Positions 39,601-51,600 of a stretch of 64,000 nucleotides of DNA are shown one piece after another. Both the position numbers and the translations under genes were made by a program. The notes under the pieces were generated by a model. That model was not told the DNA's origin, did no database searches, and saw nothing but the letters and a program-made list of their open reading frames with translations. Every line of letters begins with the position of its first letter. Positions within the stretch are counted from its first letter, which is position 1. The DNA is from Pseudoips prasinana (taxonomy: Eukaryota > Arthropoda > Insecta > Lepidoptera > Nolidae), in assembly GCA_951640165.1 (NCBI GenBank), contig OX621246.1, positions 8,767,001 to 8,831,000 of the forward strand. The letters are read 5' to 3'.

Positions 39601-42600
39601 CTATGTACAGACGCCAGGACATTCAGCTACCCCAATCTGTCAAATTTCGTTTATAGATTTTCAACTTTATCTCAAAAATATAAGGTTCACTTTCAACTGG
39701 GGAAATTTGACAGATTGAGATAGCTTGATGTGCTGGCGTCTATACATGGTTTTCCTTAATGTCACTTTTAACTTATATGTATGTTTCTGTGTGCAATAAA
39801 GAATAAGAATGTTACTGATTGCACGAGCTAATCTTTATTTAATCGTCTGTCTTATAATGAGTACTCTACATTGAATAGCAGGATCAACTGTGTTAAGAAT
39901 GGGCGAAAACGTATAACCAGATAATACAGAGAATCCGAAGTTCATTCTAACTGTTCTGCTATGCCTTATAAAGTACTGTTAGAAGCGAGTTCAGGTAGAT
40001 CTTAGGTCGGAGTGACATATACATATCTAAAAGCAATTGTCCTGAAACACAAGTCGCCCATAGTTGCTCTGATTTATTACCAATCATTAGAATTGTGTTA
40101 TGTTTCATGTATTATTTTTGAGGATAATTGTTGGATCGATTATGATCGCTTGTCTGTGGACACCCTTATGTAAATATTTTGAAGCATAAGCTAATGTCGG
40201 GTCAATGTCTCAATTTGAATACGTAAGTTATGAGCTTTACAAATGATGTCATGATCTTCGGTGTTGACGCGAATGAAAATATTTTTTCAATATTCAATGT
40301 GCTCATAAAACCCATTTGTTAAAATCTTATTACAATGTTAATCCTATGACTGGATTAATGCACAAATACAGTATGAAGATCAAAATAACGTCAAAATTAA
40401 TTTGATACTTCCGTAGTATTTTTTTTGTAACTTTTTAAAAGACTACACCCGCACTAGGGCATCTAATCTCTGTGTCGCGGGGTACTTTACATACATATAA
40501 TAGTCGGATAAAAAATTACATCCAGACTCAAACCAACTATTTATGGGTCACACAAATAGTTATCCGGCGCGGAACTCGAACCCGCGACATGAAGCGGAGA
40601 GGCGACTGTATTAGTGTGTCGCAGCGGCTAAGACAGTATGTTGTTAATCTAGAAATACTCAGGTAGTACTTATCGTATGGGCATTGGTCAGAGTTTTTCA
40701 AGCCACCTATTAGGCCTCCGACATGGCTTAACGACTGTTGCCTAATGGCTAGAACCGGGACCGAACGCTTAACGTGTGCCTCCGAAAACGCTCAGAAATT
40801 ATACCACTTTGGTCGACATCCATCTATGGACTGCTCGGCCTAGTTGGTTAACCTCGCCAATCACTTACGGACCGGTCAGAGCATGAGCGGCTTACGCAGG
40901 TAATTATCAGATATTCTGTTGTCTAACATTGCAGTGTCAGCCACAATTGTTGGAGCTATAAGGCAAAGGAAGGCAACCTACTTATTTATTTATCAAACAG
41001 CAGCTTGACGCTGGTAGGAAGAAGAAGAAATAAATCTTACTTGTATCTATCAAAGGCGATCACCGCGTTAGTGATAGCGCCTCCGATGCCCGACAGAGAC
41101 CCAAGCACTGCGTACACGTCACAGCCAAGCTGATAACCAACTGGACGCTGGTAGAACGAGTTGATGATCAGTAGGGGCATCTCTAGCATCATCATTAGGT
41201 CGAACATGGCTAGGTTGATGACGAACATGTTGCTGGGACTGCGTAGCGATTTTGACCTGCAACAAGGATATAAAATCTAGGTTTAGCGGTAATAATATTT
41301 GGAATGTCAGAGTCCATTACAGTAGGTATCTGGGCTACCGAACCATTCAGTGAGCGTAGCCTCACATGATCTTAACGGTTTAGAAGAGGAAGAAGAGGTC
41401 TATGTAGAAATTTTCACAAAATACATTACAAAATTATACAGTTGCAGAGGAATGAAACTCACAGTCAATGGACAAAGTGTCAGCGGAACACATATTAATA
41501 TGCGTCTATAAATTCGATAATTAATTAAAACTAGTCAGTTACGTTGGAATGCCTACAAATCCGCACGTGATCTAGCTTGGGCTATCCGCCCCAAATTACT
41601 CTTATAAAGAATATAAATTTAAAAATTGCACAGCTGTTACTAGTTTTTATTAATGATTAATAGTTATTTATTATACAAGAGTGCAAAGTTGCTTCTTAAC
41701 CGCGTGCTCTATTTTGATAACCGAGCAAGCGAAGGATTCTAAAACTGAATCACGAGCGCAGCGAGTGATCACACCTCTGCGAGGAAATGACTAAATGCGG
41801 GAAAAAATCTTATTATTAATACTTTCATTTTAATTTAGATATTAATTACTATATTATGATTTGTAAGTTTTACAGTTACTTAGTACGTTTCGTAATTATA
41901 CCTAAGTACTATTTGTTATAATTTCAAGATTGTCCATCTTTAAATTATAACAAATTATACTTAGGTATAATTACGAAAAACTTAAAGTAACGTTGCTACA
42001 GTTTGAGTGTAATAGAACAGTAATATTGAGCAAAAAAAATTAAAAAAGTACACCAAGAAGGTTCCGAGTCTTAGTTTTTAATAAATTAAAAAAGTTGTAT
42101 GCTCAATTCGGCACCATAGAGGTAGAAATAAATAGGTTTCATGATATTTTGCATTCACAAACTTAGTGCACGTGATGTTGTAAATTCAAATTTACTTTAA
42201 CCTCTAGAGGATAAAAACGACTTTTCCACTCAGATATCGAAGAGCAAAAATACTCTTTCCGAGATGGGGTGATGAAAATTATTTAATTTTATTTGAACTT
42301 TCCTTTCCACTACTTGTTTCTAATTACGACCTTTCAATAAAACTATTGTTTTTTTTGAAACTATTTGTTTGCGATCTATATAATCTAAAGGTTCGTTAAT
42401 CCAATGTGTAAATAACTATTAAATCTTATTTAAACTTTTAAGTTTTTAAAGTGAGTACCTTAAGAATCCGTGTAAATAATCCGGTTAATCGCTTGTAATG
42501 AATGTTCGCTCGCAGAGGGATTTGTTCTTATGAATTGCTATTATGTAATCTGTTTGGATTATAGAATTCCGCAACGGAAGTGCGTCGTTTGTAATAAGAG

Positions 42601-45600
42601 GCGAGCCACATAATACGTTATGTTAAACGACTTTGATACCAACTATTAGACTTCACTTTACATTTAATTCATCGTATGGGCAGTGGTTGCCCTAGTATTA
42701 CGGTAATTTAAACCCGACGATATCGACATTTATCTAACGACTGCAACCGGGACCAACAGCTTAAAGTCTTCTCCGAAGCGCGGACGCGATCAGAAATTAA
42801 ACCACTTTGGTGGTCACCCACCAATAGACAGACCGCGTGCCTAGGTATTTTACCGCACCTGTTACTTACTCTAAAGATTGTTGATGATTAGAGAAGTATA
42901 TAATATCCTCTGGTAGATATTCTCTTGGGTCGACTATACTCTGATTATCTGACGTTATTCTCATATTCGCCACCCCTTCACCATATTAAAAATTGGTAAA
43001 CATTGACAAATATAATTCGACCACCTTGAAGTTCATTTGAAAATTGTCCAATTTTATAAAAACAAATAATTTATAAAATCAGTAAAAAGATTATAAAATC
43101 TCAAATAATTTAAGTGGTTCGTATATTATCCATATTTACACACAAATGTTTGCCTTTCGAAAGTTGTGGTACTGGTCTGCATATTATAAGCATTTTTTTG
43201 GTAAGAAGTCTTTCAGGGAAGCGCCTCCTGTGGCACCTACTTGATTTGGGAAGTGGTCTATCTGGTAAGGAAAGAAGTCCACTGCTGAACAAAAGCCTCC
43301 CCATGAACCATCTTGGGGGATATACTATAATCACCATGCTAGGCAGACGGGTTGGCGATCGCGGTATGATGGTCATAGTACTCAGGAAGAAGCTGCTGCT
43401 CGTCCTCTGGTAGATATATATAAATATGGGTCGACTATACTCTGATATTCTGACGATATTCTGATATTCGCCGCCCCGTCACCATATTGAAAATTGGTAA
43501 ACATTGACAAATATAATTCGACCACCTTGAAGTTCATTTGATATTGTCCAATTTTCTAAAAAAAAAATTTTATAAAATCAGTATAAAGATTATAAATGAT
43601 ATTAAATAATATTCGGTGGGTAATTTTGTATAATACTTTGTTTATAAGTAAGCAGACATTTGGTATACTAACTGTTTATTAGTTTAAGTAGAACTGCGCT
43701 TAGAACTTGGCAGCAAAATAACTTGGAATAACGCAAAATCAAAAACATTTACTGACTGCCATAACTTCAACAGGCGACATTCGTTACCGTGATAAGAGCA
43801 GATGTAAATTTATTCGCTCAACTTGCTCTTACAATCGATGCATCATGTGAGGGGATCTTCACACTGGCGAACGGAAAATCCAGATCGTAGCGATTACGCT
43901 CTCAGTTACTTACACCGAACGGGACCATTCTTTTTACTACTATTTGATAAATCCTTGTCCACTGAACTATGATGAATTAAAGGAAACACACAAATGTGTC
44001 CATCATAAACTTGTGGCTGACCCTAATTTAAATTTTCCTCGACACGCTAATAAGAAGATATGTGTCTTTATGTCATAAATATACGAAAAAGTACCCACCT
44101 AATCCAATAATATTCATATAAAAAGAATTTCTTTTAGTTCGCTTAGAAGACTAGTAATAAAAGTGTTTAATTTTCAGCATTGTCTTAGCGTTTGCCCAAA
44201 TAAACATAATAATATTATAAATACGACATCTTGTCGAAATGTTATCTATAAAAATATGATTGGAGGGACTGGTAGTTTTCGTGAATAACATTCCGTTTAT
44301 TAACAAATGGTAGGTACTAGTCATTTCGATCAATGTTAATCAAATTTAGCGTTAAGCTAAATTATATTAAAAAAATCGCATTTATAAAATCTACCTACTG
44401 AAGAATTATTATAAGATATCGCTATCAATAATATATCGCTTATTAAACTTCGTTTGCAAAAAGCGTCAGTGTGAAATACCATAAGCCGTTGTTGGCAAAG
44501 TTTAAAAACTTATATGGGACAGTTTGTAGTTGAATGGGAGATAATGGAATTGCGCTCGTAATAGAGTTGGTAGATGTAAACTTGGAATTATTTTAACGCC
44601 TAGATAAAGAGGAAACAATGCCTCTAGATTCATGATAAGACCTCAAGCCATAATTATTTAGACTTTAATCTATTCAATGTACAGACACAGTTTTTTACTG
44701 TTTTATTATATGTATGGATAATAATAATATCCTCGGACATTATTCACACACGGCCATCTGATCCCAAACTAAGCAGAGCTTGTACTATGGAAACCAGATA
44801 ACTGATTTCATATACAACTTTTCTTTGTTAATCTATACTTATATAGATAACTAGCTGTGCCCCGCGGTTTTACCCACGTTAACCTTTATTAATTATCACA
44901 GCTCCTCCCCCGTAGGTGATAGCGTGATAATATGTAGCCTATATGTTGACCCGACATCTTAGTACTATTCATGCAAAATTTGAAGTAAATCCATGCAGTA
45001 CTTTTTGAGTTTAGCCCGGACATACATACAGACACACAGACAAAAATTCTAAAAACAATATTTTGGCTTCGATTTCGACCGTAGATCACGCCCCAAGTAT
45101 TCTTTAAAAAAAATATTCAATGTACCTACAGTTTTGACTTTCCTACGATTTTATTATACCTATGTATAGATTACACCCAGACTCAGGAATATTTGTGTGT
45201 ATTATACACACATCAAACACACTTATCACACACACAAATATCGGTCCTGGGTAGGATTTAAACCTGCGGTGTGAAAGGCAAGAATTTACTAACCACGCCA
45301 ACCGGTCCGAAATTTTACTAAACTGAAATCAGGATATTATGATTCGAAGCAGTAAAAACTACGTCTTGTTTGAGAAAACAACTCTAGTTTGATGTTGAAT
45401 ATCTTAATGATTTCCACCGACAAGTATTCTTGACAAGATCGTCGAGATCAATTGACCCTATAAAAGCAATGCATGATAAAACTACATGCTATGTGATTTT
45501 GTTAGTTTGTGATGCTTGACAGAGCCATTTATTACATATAATAAAACCATCATAACTACCTCTAAGTAATAATTTTGATAGGGCTTGTTATTGTTGTCTC

Positions 45601-48600
45601 GCTGTTTGTTTATTTTTTAAGTAGACTTCAAGTACGTGAGGGCTTTCGAGCTCAGGCTTATGTACTTCAACTGGTTTTTACTTTGTAATTGTATAATTAT
45701 TGTAGGTAAATCCGTTATGCCTATCGTCTGAGCTTTGTCTTATGACTTCAACCCGTTAAACACCAACAACAGTGGCCTTGTTCCGCACATATGGTAAATT
45801 CGGCCACTCCAGCTAGACTCGTGTGCTGAATCTATAGGTTTGCTTAATATATAGGTTGAATCTTGTTTTTTGTTTTTTTTTATTTAAATCGGGACTAGTC
45901 CCTCCTTATTACCCACCACTGCAACTTCTGTAAGCCAGGATCAACAGTGGCACAGGTTAGTAGGTTAAATCTGATATTATTTTTATACAGATAAGGCAGC
46001 ATATGGCCCAGATAAGCGGGTACCTACCCGAGGGAATAAATCACGCGTTTCAAACCCATCCCACTCCCGTATAAGCTTGACAACCAAGAACACAACAATA
46101 AATGTATGTTATGACAGTTACCCCAGGCGGGCTAAAGAATTACCCCAGTGATAAAACTTTGGGCCCTCTTGTTCAAGGCTCTGGCTCTCTTACAAGAGGT
46201 ACCACTGCAAAATTCGCTTAGCGTCTGCACGTGTTCCAGGTGGATCAGTATATTCAAACACCGAATGTTCTGAGTTTGTTGGCCTTTAGAAAATGTTGGA
46301 TCTTAGCTCAGTAGTGGAATGAAACTTCTTGTGGACGGTTAAATAGCTGGTATAAATGAAATAACTTGAGGATATACATTAATATTGGCACTAAAACTAA
46401 CAATCGACGAGAATCGCTGGCAGCAGTGGATTTTGGACTCTTAGGACTGGTTGTTGGTTTCGTGCACGAACACGACGTATATATTTCCCTTCCTGCGCTG
46501 AGGAAGTGTTATGCTCTATCTTGCCCTACACTGGCAAAAGTACCCCCTAACAGTAGATTATCAAACTTAAATCACTTTTGATAACCTGTTTGTATTTCCT
46601 CCAATTTGATAATTGTTTCGCGGGGATCGTTCAATTGCTGCTTATAAACAAACAAACAACAGAAATACAATAACAACATAGTGAATTACAACAGTTTGTT
46701 TATTTACGTGCGTAGGTATATCAAAGCAACAATTCTACTTCCGTCTGTTTTGGTGAAGTAATTATTCCCGGTATAGGATTCAATGCTACTGTTACAATAA
46801 ATACTTAGTGGTAGTTTCAAGTCGTTACTGAGTAATTATAATTCTAATTTGTATTAATGCTAAGTTCAAGGATATTTGACATTTTTTTTTCACTAGTGAT
46901 TCTATTCCCTGTGTCGCGGGGTACTTTACAAACATATAATAGACGGACACAAATTACATCCAGACTCAGAACAACTATTTATGGGTCACACAAATAGTTG
47001 TCCGGCGCGGGACTGGAACCCGCGACACGAAGCGGCGAGGTGACTGTCTTAGCCGCTGCACCACACGTGCAGTCAATATTTGTTCGATTTACGCTTTGCG
47101 TTGCGACTACTACTATAAAACAAAAAAAATATGCTAAATGTTAAATTTGTTTCATATTTAAAATAGATTTAGCATTTGTGCTTCATTGATCGGCCATGCC
47201 TCTGTTTTTCTCAAACGACTGGCGTGTAACGGCGGGATAGTTTTAAAAACTAGATTGCCGCCTAAAAAGGACGAAAGTCACTATTATGTTTTATCTTAGA
47301 ACATACGGTATCAATTATATTTCGAGAAGGTGTCAATGTTTAGTGTGGTTTAATCTATATATGAATTTTATTTAATCCAGAAGTGTGTGTGTGTGTATGA
47401 TCGTTCGCTATACCATCAGTCTTCTATTAGTATGTATATCCCTCCATCATCCATCTAAAAATTAAGTGCTTGGCATTTGTCTGTGTAGCATTCTCCATTT
47501 ATCCCGTTGTAGAGCCATCTCTTTCACTTCTTGACAACTGTCCACTTGTAATTTTTCTTTAAGTTGATCAGCAAACTTTCTTCTCGGTATACCCCCTTGG
47601 AGAGATAGAGTCTTTCTTGAGTCTATCTTCCCTTCTATTATATTTACACACACATTCACACACACATATATATTGTTTTATTTCTTTTATTTTTCATTAA
47701 TTATACATTCAAGATTCATATTTAAAAAAGTAAAGCCGATAGGGTCGTGGCGATTGGCCTAGCAACGTAAATTCTAGTAGAATCTCCAATTTCTCTTTTT
47801 CATTTGTTTGGAAACTCCATCCGGGCATCAGTTATTATTTTTATTTAACATGTGATTTACAGTCAGCCTAATAGCATTTTACTACTTCACCGGACATTAA
47901 AGGAGAGCTAGTGCTTAAGCCATCAACATCAGTATTATCGTATGTCACGTTTCTTTTGTGTAAAGTTTGTGGATCACACTGAAAACAACAAATATAAAAA
48001 ACGGCTTAGTGCGAGTCGGACTCGCGCACGAAGGTTTCCGTACCATTATCTATAAAACAAGCAAAAATTTCACGTTTGTTGTATGGGAGCCCCCTTAAAT
48101 ATTTATTTTGTTTTTTAGTATTTGTTGTTATAGTGGCCACAGAAATACATCATCTGTGAAAATTTCAACTGTCTAACTATCACGGTTCAAATATACAGCC
48201 AACATATAGAGATACAGCCTGGTAACAGATGGACAGACAGACAGACAGCGAAGTCTTAGTAATAGAGTCCCGTTTTAGCCTTTGGGTAGGGAACCCTAAA
48301 AAGACACGAATAATTACTTAGAGCATCAATTATTTGCATCGACTAATCTATTCGTGATCTATAGAATAAACATTAGCAAGTCGTAAACAAATAATAAAAA
48401 ACATCCAAGCGGCCTAAACCCCGCTTAGTGACACTGATACGAAATAAAATGAATGCGATAAATGAGATTGCGGGTAGTGAAAGATATGCGATGTGGATAT
48501 TCTAACAAAAGTAACAAATATCTCAGCAGTGTTAGTGGGTAGATTGTAAAATGCCCTTACTAGTTTAATCCTAAGGTTACATAAAAACTGATGTAAATAT

Positions 48601-51600
48601 TAGTTTTGTTATATATTATTATTTCTTGAGTTAATGTTATTAAATCATATCACTGTTATATGTAACGAACATTTTTGGGATTAAGTTGATAGTCAACATA
48701 TAAATAAAAATGTAAATAAATGTTTACATTTATTTACATTTTAAAAGTGTTTCTCCTTAGTGAACTTTTTCTCCTTATGTATTTATCAATATTGTAATTA
48801 ATCCATATGAATTTAGTGGTCCGAAAGAAAGTTTATATTTCTTTTTTCTCGTGAATACATCATCCGGTTAAAATTCACTCACGGGCTTTCGCCAAATCAG
48901 CATCATGTTCCATCGTTTATATTTCTATTTTATCTTTTATCTTTTTTGTTGGCTTTAGCTCTAGTAAAGTCTACCGGGTTGACTCGAACTACTGTCATTA
49001 TTAATATGATATATATATTTTTTTATATACACTGTAAATTAACCACGTTTAAAGCCACCAAAGTGTCGACCATTCGTCCATATTTATTTAATACAGTCAA
49101 CGCTGCTACGTTAAGAAGAGCTGGCACTCAATGCATCGGAAACTCATGCATAATGTGGCAGAGTTAGTAAGTATAAAGGTATTTTTAGATAATAATTAGC
49201 TTTCCTCCCAGTGGAGTATCCATGGCCGTATAAACCTTCGCGGCGAAACATCGGAAACGTTTTCCGAACTGGCGGCACGTCGGGCGGTTTAGAACTTTGC
49301 CCCTGACGCCCACCCCACATCTCAACGATGCCGGATAACCAATTTTATCTCTCCGTATTCTATTTAATTCATTTATCTGCCTATTTTGTATAAGAAGCTA
49401 CCATAAAATATCAAACTACTTATGTTTTACTAACGCATAGCAGTCATAACTATGTCAACTACTTCGCAGGTCCAGCGATAGCGTGTTCTACCTCAGACAA
49501 TGAGGCCCTAGGTTGAAATATCTGGTCAGGCCAAAATGGTTATAAGAACTTTTATGAAAATCTTATTATTATCCAGGAAGAGGGCGCTGGTGGCTGCTAG
49601 CAAGCGCTCCCTACAGTGTGCTGTATAGGTGGGCATCGCCGAGATGCGGAATATTTGGTGGGATGAGAAGTTGAGCGAAATGAGACCTTCGCGCTTGGAC
49701 TTTTGGGATCTTTGCAAATGACTCATATCTGACAGCGAATAGGCCATGCCTCCGTTGAAACGATCAAATTAGCGCTTAATGTTCGACGTTGTCGCAAAAA
49801 TGGAATACCTAGCCGTCAGTTTCGAAACCCAATGTACGCCTAGCACTCTGAGGTAGAACGGAGATTCGCTACTCCACTAAACCCCAAAGGAGGTGCCTCC
49901 CAGCCCGGGAACTTAGTTTGTAGTTTTATTTGGTAGACGGCTTGAGCCCATGCTCACATCTATTGTCCGATGAAGCAGTGAAAGCTTTCTATTCTAACTG
50001 TAAACGTCATGTTAATAAAAAGGGCGGTGTTACATGTTAAATAAATCTGTCGGACCTGTACATCAGATTATAAGGGTGAAGGGATTGAGAATGCACTTAC
50101 GCACGCTCTCAACTGGCTGATCCCGAAATATGGGGATTAGTTGCTGTTGTTTTAATTTAACCAGGAGAACAATAATATTATTCATCATCATCATGTCAGT
50201 CGAAAGGTGTCCACTGTTAAACAAAATTCATCCTGCCCAAGAATCATGTTTTTAAGAGGATATGCCACAATCGCCACGCTTGGTAGATGAATTCGCGATT
50301 GCAGTATATGATCATAGGAGTCAGAGACACCCTGTAGCCCCCTCGTTGTTTCGGAACGACTTCCATGCTCACTATGGGATAAGATGGAGTGGTGATTTTC
50401 GCTGTCATCACATAGAATATTTTTAGGAATCTACTGACCAATGATAATGACTAATCTAATGTACACCTACTTCTTTTCTGTAGCTTTAACTTTTTAACCC
50501 CCGAAGCAAAAAGGGGGTGTTGTAAGTTTGATGTCTATGTCTGTCTGTGTGTGTGTGGCATAGTAGCTCCCAAACGAATGCACCAATTTCGAGGCGGTTT
50601 ATTTAATTTGAAAGTTAGTATCCTTGCAGTGGTTCTAGCTATGTTTGGTTAATATAGGTCAAGCAGTCTAAGACTATCAGCTTTTTTACAAAACGATGTA
50701 ATTGTAGTTGGAGTCGAGGGTTTTCTGAGGGTTTAGATAAAAGGAAGATATTGTCACCTTAATGCCTCACTTAAAATGGATGACCTTGTGAATTTAAGAG
50801 CATTTTACTACCTAAGTTGGAGGAAAACATGTTTTAAACATTAATGTTAATAAATCATTGCAACAAGGTTAAACCCTACTTTAACCCCAGTCATGATTTG
50901 ATTATGCAGAGAACTTTTGTTGTAACACTATTAAATACTTGAAGTTACTACAGTACTTGTCAAAATTAATTCAGTCAATCGCCTCCAAAATACCGTAAAT
51001 GAACAGGGCAAACCACACCGGTTTGTTAACATTACAAAATTAAGCCGAAACGGTTAAGTACATCTTGTGAACTTTAACTAAGTTTCCGAACTTGTTTGTC
51101 ACCACTATTCGAGCTTGGAACACTCTCGGTCCATCTTGTTGCGTTAAGAAACTTTATTAAATTACTGGAAAGTGGCGTCATTTACGGAGCTATTCAACCG
51201 ACTTCAAATGTAACATGTTATCAATAAGACTGTATGTATCTTACGCGATTTCTTTGTTGCTAACCGGTTTTGATAATTCTATTTTTAATCGATTAGGACT
51301 GCTATCGGAACTGTTCCAAATAAATTGTATTCTTATAAATATCTTGGGACAATAATAATAATTATAGCCTGTGACATTATTTACCAAACTAAGCAAAACT
51401 TGTACTATGGAAACCAGATAACTGATATACTACATTACTTTTCTTTTGTAAATGCATACTTTTTAGATAATTACACCCAGACTCAGGACAAACAGACATT
51501 TACATGCACACAAATATGCGACCTGGGTGGGAATCGAACCCACGACCTCCGGCGTGAAAAGCAAGCAATTGCCAAACACGCCAACAGGCCCGTCAAGACT

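Larger units (their letters stand above)
39034..41040 (-). other. Opsin intron 3 (2,007 nt)
   Basis: GT-AG. Contains SINE-B, a MITE, a head-to-head SINE-A and a repeat E copy. 39745-40425 is AT-rich with nothing recognised. Confidence 0.9.

Noticed and set aside
43110..43413. Overlapping frames of 88 and 99 codons
   Set aside because: They cover a LINE/SINE-like block; both strands open together, typical of repeat shadows.
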